NCBI RefSeq assembly: GCF_000826525.2
Contig: NZ_LN651331.1
Coordinates: 864,805-928,804, forward strand
DNA from: Mobilicoccus massiliensis
Lineage (GTDB): Bacteria; Actinomycetota; Actinomycetes; Actinomycetales; Dermatophilaceae
DNA length: 64,000 nucleotides
Reading direction: 5' to 3'
A program made the translations under genes and the position numbers. Of this stretch, positions 33,346 through 43,088 are shown in pieces. The notes below the pieces were generated by a model that made no database searches, was not told the DNA's origin, and was given only the letters and a program-made list of their open reading frames with translations. Each line of letters starts with the position of its first letter. Position 1 is the first letter of the stretch.

Positions 33346-36300
33346 GGGTCACACTGTCCCACGGCGCGATGGGGTTGCCGACCCACCGGCTCCCCCGCGG
33401 AACGCTCTCACCGCGCAACACCAGCGAAGCAGGCCCCACGGAGGCGCCCCGCTCGATGCGAGCGGCCGGCAGGATGACGCTGTTCGGACCGAGTGTCGCG
33501 CCCGCCTCGAGGGTGACCCCGTCCAGGCTCATCACGCGGTCGTGGAACAAGTGGGTCTGGACGACGCAGCCGCGACCGACGGTGGAGCCGTCACCGAGTG
33601 TGACGAGATCGGCCTCCGGCAACCAGTAGGACTCACACCACACCCCGCGGCCGATGTGGGCCCCGAGGCTGCGCAGCCACACCGCCATCGCGGGCGAGCC
33701 CGTGGCCGACCACGCGAACCACGGGCCGGCGAGCATCTCGACGAAGGTGTCGGAGAGCTCGTTGAGCCACACGAAACGGCTCCACAACGGGTGCTCCGAG
33801 ACCGTGATGCGCCCGATGATGACCCACTTGGCCAGGGTGGTGACGACGGCCGCCACGGCCCCGACGGCGACGACCGCGACCCCACTGAGCAGGAGTGCCG
33901 GGAGGACGCCGACGCGAGCGAGGGCGAGCAGCGCGAAGACGAGCAGCACGCCCAGCGCGACGTTGCACATGACGGGAACGACGCGGCACGCCTCGATGAC
34001 CCCTCGATAGAACCGGAGTCGGGGCGTGGGCGAGAACGTGCGCACGTCGTCGAAGTTCTCGGTGGCCACCCGGCGCAGCTTGACCGGCGGGCTGCCGAGC
34101 CACGACGTGCCCGATTTCGACTTGTGGGGCGCCGCCGAGAGCACGGCCACGAGCCCGTCCTTGGGCACCTTGCGCCCGGCGGCGGTCATGCCGGAGTTGC
34201 CGAGGAACGCGCGTTTGCCCACCCGGGCACGTCCCACCCGCATCCATCCGCCGCGCAGGTCGTAGGAGGCGACGAGGGTGTCGTCGGCGAGGCATCCATC
34301 CGCCGCGCAGGTCGTAGGAGGCGACGAGGGTGTCGTCGGCGAGGAACGCGCCGTCGCCGATCTTGGTCATGCACGGCAGCAGCAGCACCGTGGACGCCTC
34401 GACGCCATGCCCCACCTGGGCCCCGAGGGCGCGCAGCCACCACGGCGTCACCTGGCTCGCGTACAGGGGGAACAGGATCGTGCGAGCCATGTCGAGCACC
34501 CGCTCGGTGACCCAGATCTGCCATCCGACCCGGCTGCGCACCGCGTGATGGCCCTCGCGTACGCCGATCGAGCACAGGCGCACGACGACGAGCACGACGA
34601 GCGCGAACCCCAGCATGCCGAGAAGCGTGGCGAGGGGCACGAGCGCGAGGGTGGGCAGCAGCGCGTCGGCGAGGACGACGGCGCCACGCGAGGGCTGCAG
34701 GAGCAGCAGCAGCGCCGGCAGGAACCCGATCAACGGCAGGAAGGAGAGCGCGAATCCGGTGGTGGCGTAGAGGGCCACCCAACTGGGGGCGCGAGCGGGA
34801 CGCTGGTCGGGCCACTCCCCCACGACCTTGCGCGCCGAGGAGGGTGAGGCCGGCGAGCCCGCCCACACCTGACCGGCCGGAACGAGGCCGTGGACGGCGG
34901 ATCCGGCCGAGACCACGGCGCCCTTGCCGATCGAGGCCCCGGGTAGCAGGATGCTGCGGGCTCCGACGGCGGCGTGCGAGGCGACACGGATGTACCCGAC
35001 GTGGAACTGGTCGCCCTCGACCCAGTGGCCCGAGAGATCGACCTCGGGCTCGATCGCGGCTCCCCCGCCGAGGGTGAGCATGCCCGTGACCGGCGGAACC
35101 GCGTGCATGTCGACCCCGCGACCGATCTTGGCCCCGAGCCACCGGGCGTAGTAGAGCATCCACGGCGCGCTCATCAGCGAGGTCGCCCCGATGCTGTCGG
35201 CGAACTTCTCACAGGCCCACACCCGCAGGTGCACGCTGCCCGCGCGCGGGTAGGTGCCGGGACGCAGGTTGCGCAACAGGAGGCGGCTGAGGAGCACCGA
35301 GAGCCCGAGCTGCCCGGCGGGCGTCCACCCCAGGAGGAGGCCGACGACGAGGAACGGCCACGGCGTGACCGGCACGGCCGCCCAGCCCAAGGCGTGCAGG
35401 ATGCGGGCGCCCAGGAGCGCGAGGACGAGCCACCGGGCGCCGCGCACCGACGCCATGAGCACGTCGATGAGCAGCTGGAACGCCTGCGTGCCGACGGGCA
35501 CGGGCACGGGGTCGGGTCGGTACGACTCGTCGGCGTCCTGGGCTCCCCCGTCGCCGAGATGCGGTTCGAGCATGGCGGCCTGCGCCGCCAGACGGGGGTG
35601 ATCGTAGAGGTCGGCGACGGTGACGCGCGGATGGTGCGCGCGCAGGAGTGAGACGAGGCGCGCGGCGGCGAGGCTGCTACCGCCGAGGCTGAAGAAGTCG
35701 TCGTCGGCGCCCGGATCGACGCCGAGCACCGTGTTCCACTGCTCCGCGAGCCAGGCCGCGGTGCCCTCCAGCCCCTCGCTGCCGGCTCCGGCCGGGGCCT
35801 CACCGGCGAGCGGCCACGGCAGAGCGTCTCGATCGACCTTGCCCGACGTGCGTGTCGGCATCTCGTCGACGATCGCCAGACGCGGGACCATGGCGGCCGG
35901 CAGCTGCTCCTCGAGGCGGCGACGGGCGTCGGCGAGCTCGGTGTCGCCGTACGCGTCGTCCTCCGGCAGGAGGTAACCGACGAGCACCTTGACGCCGGGA
36001 GCCGTCTCACGCACCGCGACCGCGGCCATCGCGATGCGGGGCAGAGCAGTGAGGGCCGCGTCGATCTCGCCGAGCTCGATGCGCCGACCGCCCACCTTGA
36101 CCTGGTCGTCGGCACGCCCGGCGAAGATGAGGCCGTCCTCGTCCCGCACGACGAGGTCGCCGCTGCGGTACGCGCGGTCCCAGCCGAGCATGGGCGCGTA
36201 GGTGGCGGCGTCCTTGGCCGGGTCGAGGTAGCGGGCCAGGCCGACGCCGCCGATGACGAGCTCACCGGTCTGCCCGTCCTCGACCTCGAGGCCCTCGCCG

Positions 36301-37280
36301 TCGACGACGGCGAGATCCCAACCGTCCAGCGGCAGGCCGATACGTACGGGCTCCTCGCCGGTCATGAGGGCCGCGCAGGCGACGACGGTGGCCTCGGTGG
36401 GTCCGTAGGTGTTCCACACCTCCCGGCCCTCCGACCGCAGCCGGGCCGCGAGCTCGGCCGGCAGGCCCTCGCCACCGAAGATCAGCAGACGCACCCCCGC
36501 GAGCGACTCCTGCGGCCAGAGCGAGGCCAGGGTGGGAACGGTGGAGACGACCGTGATGCCCCGCCGCTCGAGCCAGGGCGCGAGGTCGACGCCGGACTTC
36601 ACGAGCGAGCGCGGCGCCGGCACGAGCGCGGCGCCGTGCCGCCAGGCGAGCCACATCTCCTCGCACGAGGCGTCGAAGGCGACTGACAGCCCGGCGAGGA
36701 TCCGGTCACCCGGACCGAGCGGGGCGTCCTGGAGGAAGAGGCGGGCCTCGGCGTCGACGAAGGCCGCCGCGCTGCGATGGCTCACCGCCACACCCTTCGG
36801 TGTGCCCGTCGAGCCCGAGGTGAAGATGACCCACGCGTCGTCGTCGAGCCCGGGCGGACGGCCGTCGTCGGGCCCCACGTCACCGCGGCGGCTCTCGATG
36901 CCGTCGTCGGTGAGGACGGCGGCGACGTCGGCCTCACCGAAGACGAGGTGGGCGCGCTCCTCCGGATCGTCGGCGTCGACCGGCACGTACGCGGCCCCTG
37001 CGCGCAGGATGCCGACGATGCCGACGTGCAGGTCGGGGCGTCCGGTGGTCATGCGGATGCCGACGCGGTCGCCGGTCCGCACGCCGGCCGCGCGCAGGTT
37101 CTGGGCGAGGTCGCCCGCCCGCTCCCACAGTTGGCGGTAGGTGAGCACCTCGGCGTCGGTGTCGATCGCGGGCTCGTCCCCGGACCGCTCGACGACCTCG
37201 GCGAGGATGTCGACGAGGGTGCGTGGAGCGGGAGCGAGATGGGCACGGCGAAGCGCGCCGTTCCGCACGTGAGCAGGCAT
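33332..37280 (-). pseudogene. Pls/PosA-type single-module NRPS, frameshifted by tandem duplication
   Basis: In order: an adenylation domain (residues 20-490; A3 FTSGSTGTPKG, A5 NTYGPTEA, A7 YRSGDLV, A10 RTSGKVDRD), a carrier domain near 530 (DFFSLGGSSLAAARL), then membrane pairs alternating with left-handed beta-helix/acyltransferase-like domains. This is the layout of epsilon-poly-L-lysine synthetase. There is no condensation or thioesterase domain. The 5' frame runs correctly to about 34344. There a 52-bp tandem copy (34240-34343) shifts it; the rest, from RVGRARVGKRAFLGNSG to the stop at 33332, is in another frame. Removing one copy gives exactly 1299 codons, so the ancestral gene was intact at 1298 residues. 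ATG 37280 has AAAGG upstream. The break may be real, reversible, or an assembly error. Confidence 0.88.
34240..34343. repeat. 52-bp perfect tandem duplication inside the Pls-type gene
   Basis: Copies 34240-34291 and 34292-34343 are identical; each starts GCATCCATCCGCCGCGCAGG. Because 52 is not a multiple of three, the extra copy causes the frameshift described for the synthetase gene. Confidence 0.95.
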
Positions 37281-37353
37281 ACGCCGACCTTTCGGTGACT
37301 CGAGTCGCGCCTTCAGGACAGGAGGACGGCGTTACATCCTAGCGAACCGCAGG

Positions 37354-38505
37354 TTAACTCCCGGTGAACGCCCGCCGAGCACGGAGCACCGAGTCGATGA
37401 GCTCTCGCTCTTCATGGGCGATCTCGGGCCCCGACCGGCCGCGCAGATAGCGGGCGCGCAGGCAGGCGAGGTCGACCGCGTCGTCCTGGAAGTCCCTCAT
37501 CGCCGCGCGAGCCTGTCGTCCGCCGACCTGCCGGGCGCGGTCGAGAGCAGCCCGGCGGGTGCGCGCGTCGCGGAGCATGGCCAGGTCGGCCGGGCTGAAG
37601 AGGCCGTGCGAGGCGTAGAAACGCAGGTTCTCGGCGACGAGGCGATCCTCGCGACGTCGCGCCCAGAGCGCGAAGCACACCGCGGCGACGAACACCGGCA
37701 CCTGAACGAGCAGATAGGAGCCGATCCAGCCGGAGAAGCCGAACGAGGACCCGGCGTTCCAGAACCCGTGCAGGAGGACGGCGAGCACCCACCCTGCGAT
37801 CGGTGCGAGGAAGCGCAACGGCGTGCGCCCCACCACCGCGACGCCGATCCCGACGCCCGTGCACGACGTGAAGAGGGGATGAGCGAACGGGGACATGACG
37901 CCGCGCAGCACGAAGGTCAGCGCCAGGCCCTCCGGCCCGTCCTCCTGCAGCGCCTGCCCCAGGTAGAGGATGTTCTCGGCGAACGCGAAGCCGGCGGCGA
38001 CGATGCCGGCGTACACGATGCCGTCGAGCACTCCGTCGAACTCGCGACGGCGCATCGCCCAGACCACGAGGATGCCGAGGCCCTTGGCGCTCTCCTCGAC
38101 CACCGGTGCGACGAAGACCGCGGCGTAGAACTCCGGGTCCAGACCGAATGCCTCGATGACCGCGGCGGCGACGGTGTTGAAGAACAACGCGATCGCCGTG
38201 GCCACGAGCGCGCCCCACCCGAACGCGACGAGGAGGGAGGAGACGGGCTCGGCCTCGAGCCGATCGAGCCAGAGGAAGGCGGGGACGACGACGGCCAGTG
38301 GCAGCACGGCCATGAGCACCGCCCAGGGCGCGAACTGCGCCTCGACGCTCGCGCCGACGGCGAACGCCAGCATCGCCCCACCCAGCAGGAACGCGAGCAC
38401 CAGGGCACCCCCGACGAGCCAGCGGCGCAGGAACGGCCGGCGGGTGGCGTTGCGCGGGCCGGCCTCGGGCCGATAGCCCGAGGGCAACGGTGTCGACATG
38501 GGCAT
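37354..38505 (-). CDS. PrsW-family intramembrane metalloprotease
   Basis: A 383-residue protein with about eight hydrophobic helices in the first 290 residues and a soluble Arg-rich tail. The conserved motifs of the PrsW family are present: APVVEESAKG (EExxK), FAFAENILY, SPFAHPLFTSCTG and LLHGFWNAG. PrsW in Bacillus cleaves an anti-sigma factor, but the target here is unknown. ATG 38505 has AGGAG 8 nt upstream. It lies 73 bp downstream of the synthetase start on the same strand (that is, upstream neighbour is orn, divergent). Confidence 0.9.
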   Translation of the reverse strand: MPMSTPLPSGYRPEAGPRNATRRPFLRRWLVGGALVLAFLLGGAMLAFAVGASVEAQFAPWAVLMAVLPLAVVVPAFLWLDRLEAEPVSSLLVAFGWGALVATAIALFFNTVAAAVIEAFGLDPEFYAAVFVAPVVEESAKGLGILVVWAMRRREFDGVLDGIVYAGIVAAGFAFAENILYLGQALQEDGPEGLALTFVLRGVMSPFAHPLFTSCTGVGIGVAVVGRTPLRFLAPIAGWVLAVLLHGFWNAGSSFGFSGWIGSYLLVQVPVFVAAVCFALWARRREDRLVAENLRFYASHGLFSPADLAMLRDARTRRAALDRARQVGGRQARAAMRDFQDDAVDLACLRARYLRGRSGPEIAHEERELIDSVLRARRAFTGS

Positions 38506-38633
38506 GGGCGTTCTCCTGACCTGCGGGTGCGGCGACACTACGGGACCACACCGACAACCCCCCGTCCACCCAGGATGCACGGCCGGCGCGTCACGGGCGT
38601 CGACCACTGCCGACGGACCTCGACGGCGGGGAA

Positions 38634-38647
38634 TACAGTGAAAGGCG
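38634..38647 (+). promoter_or_regulatory. Candidate -10 box for a leaderless orn transcript
   Basis: TACAGT at 38634-38639 ends 7 nt before the GTG of orn at 38647, the same spacing as for tesB. No good ribosome site is present. Confidence 0.4.
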
Positions 38648-39276
38648 TGTCCAAGACCTCAGACTCCGCGCAGGACCGCATCATCTGGATCGATTGCGAG
38701 ATGACCGGTCTCGACCTCGAGAAGGACGCCCTCATCGAGGTCGCCGCACTCGTCACCGACTACGAACTCAACCCGTGCGGTGAGGGGATCGACGTCGTCA
38801 TCCGGCCACCGGAGGAGGCGTTGCAGCAGATGGGCGAGTTCGTGCACAAGATGCACACCGAGTCGGGTCTGCTCGACGTGCTCGACTCCGGCATGACGAT
38901 GGCCGATGCTGAGGCCAAGGTTCTCGAGTACGTCCGCCGGTACGCCCCGACCGCGCGTAAGTCCGCACTGGGTGGCAACACCGTGGGCACCGATCGTGCG
39001 TTCCTCGCCCGCGACATGCCCGAGCTCGAAGGACACCTGCACTACCGCAACATCGACGTCTCCTCGATCAAGGAACTGTCGCGCCGCTGGTACCCCCGCG
39101 TCTTCCACCACGCCCCCGAGAAGCACGGCGGCCACCGCGCCCTCGCCGACATCAAGGACAGCGTCGCCGAACTGCGCTACTACCGCGAGGCGGTCTTCGT
39201 GCCCGCGCCCGGCCCCGACTCCCCCACCGCGAAGGAGATGGGCGCGCGCCACGCGGCCGCCCGCGCCGACCTCTGA
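38647..39276 (+). CDS. orn: Oligoribonuclease
   Basis: A 3'-to-5' DEDDh exonuclease that degrades 2-5-nt RNAs and linear di-GMP (pGpG). The 209-residue protein has Exo I WIDCEMTGLDLEKD, Exo II GNTVGTDRAFL and Exo III HRALADIKDS with the catalytic histidine. The GTG at 38647 is one codon-frame choice that fits the family length. It is divergent from prsW. Confidence 0.95.
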   Translation: MSKTSDSAQDRIIWIDCEMTGLDLEKDALIEVAALVTDYELNPCGEGIDVVIRPPEEALQQMGEFVHKMHTESGLLDVLDSGMTMADAEAKVLEYVRRYAPTARKSALGGNTVGTDRAFLARDMPELEGHLHYRNIDVSSIKELSRRWYPRVFHHAPEKHGGHRALADIKDSVAELRYYREAVFVPAPGPDSPTAKEMGARHAAARADL

Positions 39277-39411
39277 AATCCGGTCTCGACCACTGCCCGA
39301 GAGCGGGTCGCGGCCACCCCAGGGGGCCGTGGTCACGAGCACTCCGGAAAGCAGGTACGATGGTCGCTGCGCTGCCACGCGAACGGCATCAGCCCTCGAA
39401 CGCGGCGCATG

Positions 39412-39484
39412 GTGGGTGTAGCTCAGCTGGTAGAGCACCTGGTTGTGGTCCAGGTGGCCGCGGGTTCAAGTCCCGTCACTCACC
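39412..39484 (+). tRNA. tRNA-His (GTG), integration site of the island
   Basis: A 73-nt cloverleaf with acceptor GTGGGTG pairing with CACTCAC (one G-U), discriminator C73, anticodon loop TTGTGGT (anticodon GTG) and T-loop GGTTCAAGTCC. The extra G(-1) typical of tRNA-His is present at 39411. The stop codon of the adjacent integrase lies in the acceptor stem at 39480-39482. Confidence 0.95.
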
Positions 39485-41159
39485 CCAAACGGGTCAGGTT
39501 TGAACTTTCGACCAAGGGACCACCCTTGGTCGAGGGTTCAGCCTGGCCCATTTTCTTTGCTTCGGCGGCCCAGCTCAGTGCGTCGGCATGGAGGCCGGGG
39601 ATGCTCAGCCCGTCGTACGGGTTGCGGTAGCCGACGCGCACGTCGTTGTCCTCGTCGATGTAGATCGTCTTGAACAGCGCCTGGTTGAGGAGTCGACGGT
39701 TCGCGTCATCGGCATGCTCGTAGATGTCGGCCGCGTTGGACAGCAACTTCAGTGAGTCGTCGAGGTTCTCCCGCGCGTCGGCGTAGTGGCCGTGGTGCGC
39801 GGTGATCCGGTACTCGATGGTCTCCAGCGACGCGGTGATCCGGTCCTGCTCTCGCTTGAGCAGATCGAGTGGTATCGCCCCTGCGTAATGAGCTTGGAGC
39901 AGCTTCTGTTGCTCGCCTCCGAGCTGGGTCCTCCGGGACGCGAGGTCGGCGAGTTCGGCGGCGCCTTCGGCCATCATCTCGTCGAACCGGGCATGAATCA
40001 TCGCCGACACAGCCTCGATCGTCTCCGGGTCGATCTGCACCTTGGCGTAGAAGCGCTCGACGAGTCGTTCCACCTGCTCGATCAGCATCGCCTGTCGCGC
40101 GCAGTCTCCCCTGCCGCCGTGCCGGCTCGCGCACACGAAGTAGGGGTAGATCGTGCCCTGGCTGCTCTTCGCGTTGCACACGATCAGGCGCGAGCCGCAC
40201 TGCCCGCAGAACACCGTGCCCTTCAAGTAGTGCTCGTGCACCTGGGTCGCGTCCGCTGCGGATCGGTGTGTGCCGAGTACGGTCTGCACCTGGTCCCACA
40301 CCTCGTTCGGAACGATCGCCTCGTGCGCTCCCGCGTAAGTGACGCCTTGGTAGCGCACGCTGCCCTTGTAGTACGGGTTCGTCAGCATCCGGTGCACGGA
40401 CGACTTGGCGATGGGCCGAGCTGGGCGTCGCGGTGTCGCGGCAGTGGTCAGTCCGCGCGCCACCAGCTCTTGGTGGAGTTGGCTCGTGGTCCAGTCGCCG
40501 GAGGCGAACACCTGGAACGCCCACCTCACCAGCCGTGCACGCTCCTCGTCGATCTCGACAGTGCGTACCTCCCGCCCGAAGCCGTCGCGCACGCCGACGT
40601 TGCGGTAGCCGATGGGTGCCTTCGTTACGGTGCCGCCCTGCGCGGCCTTCTGCGACAGTCCCTTGACGACCTCGGTGGCGAGGTTGCGGGAGTAGAACTC
40701 GGCAATCGAGGACATGATGCCGTGCAGCAGCATCCCCGATGGGGTCTCGTCGATGTTCTCCGTCGCCGACACCAGTGTGACGCCGGCGTCCTTGAGCGCG
40801 AGGTGGATGGTCACGTCGTCGGCACGGTTGCGTGCGAGTCGGTCAACCTTGTGCACGATGCAGTAGTTCGTCTTGTGCTGGGTGACGTACTGGATCATCC
40901 GCATGAGTTCGGGCCGGTCGGCCTTGCGCGCAGATTCGCCCGCGTCGACGAACTCCTCAATGATCGTTGCGCCGAGCTGCTCGGCCTTGCGCTGGTTCGC
41001 CTCGCGCTGCGCTGGGATCGAGAAGCCTTCCGCTTGACCGCCCTTCTCCGCCTGCTCCTTCGTGGACACCCGCAGGTACGAAACGGCGAACGAGCCGGGG
41101 AATGGCGTTGGCGCTACGAGGCTGTCTATCGCGGTGCGCTCCGCGTCGATGATTGTCAT
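39480..41159 (-). CDS. Large serine recombinase (integrase)
   Basis: A 559-residue site-specific recombinase. The N-terminal resolvase domain has the catalytic serine in YLRVSTKEQ, and HKVDRLARN and GIMSSIAEFYSRNLATEV follow. A recombinase domain (GYRNVG, VHRMLTNPYYKG), a zinc ribbon (FCGQCGSRL with distal cysteines FVCAS and DCARQ) and a coiled-coil (residues 385-500) complete it. GGAGGAG precedes ATG 41159. The last codons cross a 10-bp hairpin and end in the tRNA-His acceptor stem, so the C-terminus is encoded across the attachment region. It probably inserted and can excise the island. Confidence 0.93.
   Translation of the reverse strand: MTIIDAERTAIDSLVAPTPFPGSFAVSYLRVSTKEQAEKGGQAEGFSIPAQREANQRKAEQLGATIIEEFVDAGESARKADRPELMRMIQYVTQHKTNYCIVHKVDRLARNRADDVTIHLALKDAGVTLVSATENIDETPSGMLLHGIMSSIAEFYSRNLATEVVKGLSQKAAQGGTVTKAPIGYRNVGVRDGFGREVRTVEIDEERARLVRWAFQVFASGDWTTSQLHQELVARGLTTAATPRRPARPIAKSSVHRMLTNPYYKGSVRYQGVTYAGAHEAIVPNEVWDQVQTVLGTHRSAADATQVHEHYLKGTVFCGQCGSRLIVCNAKSSQGTIYPYFVCASRHGGRGDCARQAMLIEQVERLVERFYAKVQIDPETIEAVSAMIHARFDEMMAEGAAELADLASRRTQLGGEQQKLLQAHYAGAIPLDLLKREQDRITASLETIEYRITAHHGHYADARENLDDSLKLLSNAADIYEHADDANRRLLNQALFKTIYIDEDNDVRVGYRNPYDGLSIPGLHADALSWAAEAKKMGQAEPSTKGGPLVESSNLTRLG
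39508..39533. repeat. Inverted repeat at the integrase 3' end, near the attachment site
   Basis: Ten-bp perfect arms TCGACCAAGG and CCTTGGTCGA flank a 6-nt spacer. They lie 24 bp from tRNA-His and inside the last integrase codons. They could be part of the att site bound by the recombinase or a terminator. Confidence 0.6.
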
Positions 41160-41336
41160 GGCTCTCCTCCACAGTCACTGGTCCTGCCGACGCGGACTAT
41201 GTGAAGGCGGATGTTGATCGTGAGAAGAGCCCGAAGGCTGTAGGACTAGGCCGAGTCGGCCACGTTTGCTTTGCCTCGCCGTGGTGGCGAAGCGCTAGGA
41301 CCACAACATCCGCCATCCGCGGCGGATGTGTTCATT

Positions 41337-41543
41337 CTACGACGAGGAGCCCGCCGAAGCACGGGAGCGCTTCGGTCGAGTCGCATCTCCCGAACGGAAC
41401 GAGCCCGACTGCTGGAGCGCCATGCGGATCAGCAGCTCACTGAGCTTGTCCAGGTCGGGCGGATCGTGGAAGTCGGCGCGGATCGTCAGCTCGCGCTCGC
41501 TCTGCTGGCGTTGCCCGGTCTTCCGTGCGTAGCGGCGAGCCAT
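41337..41543 (-). CDS. Small hypothetical island protein
   Basis: A 68-residue basic protein with a central helix (DLDKLSELLIRMALQQSG). Small proteins of this kind often sit just upstream of serine integrases in actinobacterial islands. It starts 3 bp after the stop of the remnant gene at 41547-41831, as in an operon. The ribosome site is weak. No function can be given. Confidence 0.5.
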   Translation of the reverse strand: MARRYARKTGQRQQSERELTIRADFHDPPDLDKLSELLIRMALQQSGSFRSGDATRPKRSRASAGSSS

Positions 41544-41546
41544 GAC

Positions 41547-41831
41547 TCACACTTCACCCGTCTCCGGGTCGGCGGCGAAGAAGGCGTCCTCTGCGTCTTG
41601 ACGCGCCGCGACCTCGTCCAGGACGAACTGGACGAAGTCTTCGTCACGGTCGGTGATCGGAGAGTCCTCGATGGGTTGTGTGGGGTCTTCGCCCGGCCAG
41701 CTCGTCTGTCGTGTCGGCCGGTCACGGTCGAGGCGCGTTCCGCAGGCGGCCACCCAATCGCGAAGCCTGGCGCGGGCATCGGCGAAGTCGCGGTGCCAGC
41801 CGACCGGCGCGGAGCCGTTCTGGTCGGGGTC
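41547..41831 (-). pseudogene. 3' remnant of an island gene cut by the IS3 element
   Basis: The last 94 codons of a minus-strand gene read as a plausible acidic protein end (DFVQFVLDEVAARQDAEDAF). The reading frame runs into the left end of the IS at 41832, so the start is lost. It probably formed one operon with the small gene downstream. I do not recognise the family. Confidence 0.55.
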
Positions 41832-41895
41832 TGGTCTTGCCCCGTTCTGGTGGACACCTGATAGTGAGCCGCAGGCTCGCTGAAGGGAGTCCGTT

Positions 41896-42192
41896 ATGGG
41901 CCGTCCGTCGAAGTACCCGGCGGAGTTTCGGACCGAGGCAGTGCGCCTGGTCCTGACCACTGACAAGTCGATCGCGAGTGTCGCGCGGGATCTCGGGATC
42001 AGCGACAAGACCCTCGCGGGCTGGGTCCGCAAGGACCGGGAGAAACAGACCCTGGACGCGCTGCCCGGTGCGTTGAACGAGCACGAGCGCTTGGAGTTGA
42101 AGCGACTCCGCAAGGAGGTCGCCGACCTGAAGGTCGAACGCGAGATCCTCCGCAAAGCAGCCGCGTATTTCGCCAAGGAGACGACCCGGTGA
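41896..42192 (+). CDS. IS3-family transposase OrfA
   Basis: A 98-residue DNA-binding protein with an HTH (SIASVARDLGISDKTLAGWVRK) followed by a leucine-rich coiled-coil (ERLELKRLRKEVADLKVER). GGAG precedes ATG 41896. Its stop overlaps the start of orfB by 4 nt. Confidence 0.93.
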   Translation: MGRPSKYPAEFRTEAVRLVLTTDKSIASVARDLGISDKTLAGWVRKDREKQTLDALPGALNEHERLELKRLRKEVADLKVEREILRKAAAYFAKETTR

Positions 42193-43055
42193 GCCGCTTC
42201 CGGTTCGTCTCTGAGCATCACGACACCTACGGGGTGAAGCGGCTGTGCACTGTTCTCGGCGTCTCCCGATCCGGCTACTACGCATGGCGCGACCGCGGCC
42301 CCTCGGCGCACGCCCAGCGCGACCTCGAGTTGGCAACTGTGGTCTGCGAGGTCCACAACCGCTCCCGCCGCACCTACGGCGCACCCCGCGTCCACGCCGA
42401 GCTCGGCCGCCTCGGGCACCGCACAGCCCGCAAGAGGGTGGCCCGGTTGATGCGCGAGTACGGCCTCGTCGGGGCGCACTCCCGCAAGAAGTGGCGCACC
42501 GGGAAGCCGAACACCGCCTGGGCACCCGACCTGGTCGAACGGGACTTCAACCCCGCCGGCCGCGACCGGCTCTGGGCAGCTGACGTCACCCAGTTCCGCA
42601 CCGAGGAAGGTTGGCTCCACTTCGCCGGCGTCATCGACCTCTACTCCCGCCGCGTCGTCGGCTGGGCCATGGGCACCACCCCCGACGCCGACCTCGTCAT
42701 CGACGCACTCGTGATGGCCTTCGAACGCCGCCGCCCCGACCAGCGCGTCATCCACCACGCCGACCGAGGATCGGCCTACACCTCGCTGGCCTTCGGCCAA
42801 CGGCTCGAGACCCTCGGCATCACCGCGTCGTTCGGGTCCACCGGCGACTGCTACGACAACGCCGCCGTCGAGTCGACCTGGGCCACCCTGAAGCGGGAAC
42901 TCGCGTCGATCCACGGACGCCAGACCTGGCCGTCGCGGGACCTGCTGCGCTCGGCGATCTTCGACTACATCGAGGGCTTCTACAACACCAGCCGCATCAA
43001 GCAGCGGCTCGGATACCGTTCACCCGCAGAGTTTGAGCAAGAGGCAATCGCCTAG
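42189..43055 (+). CDS. IS3-family transposase OrfB
   Basis: A 288-residue integrase-core protein with an intact DDE triad: aspartate in LWAADVTQF, aspartate in HHADRGSAYTS and glutamate in NAAVESTWATLK. An HTH_21 segment (SRRTYGAPRVHAELGRLG) precedes it. The start may be the GTG at 42189 or the product may be an OrfAB fusion by frameshift; no obvious slippery A run is seen in the overlap. The element appears able to move. Confidence 0.93.
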   Translation: MSRFRFVSEHHDTYGVKRLCTVLGVSRSGYYAWRDRGPSAHAQRDLELATVVCEVHNRSRRTYGAPRVHAELGRLGHRTARKRVARLMREYGLVGAHSRKKWRTGKPNTAWAPDLVERDFNPAGRDRLWAADVTQFRTEEGWLHFAGVIDLYSRRVVGWAMGTTPDADLVIDALVMAFERRRPDQRVIHHADRGSAYTSLAFGQRLETLGITASFGSTGDCYDNAAVESTWATLKRELASIHGRQTWPSRDLLRSAIFDYIEGFYNTSRIKQRLGYRSPAEFEQEAIA

Positions 43056-43088
43056 AAATCCGTGTCCACGAGAACGGGACAAGACCAA

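Larger units (their letters stand above)
41832..43087 (+). mobile_element. IS3-family insertion sequence
   Basis: The element is bounded by inverted repeats of about 26 bp (41832-41857 and 43062-43087) that begin TGGTCTTG and end CAAGACCA, with two mismatches. It contains the usual orfA and orfB. The flanking 3-bp sequences (GTC left, AAT right) do not match, so no target duplication is visible, which suggests a deletion or rearrangement next to the element. Confidence 0.9.

Noticed and set aside
41486..41857. A 123-codon minus-strand frame between integrase and IS3
   Set aside because: Its composition is Ser/Thr/Arg-rich shadow; the adjacent frame (41547-41831) reads as a normal protein end.
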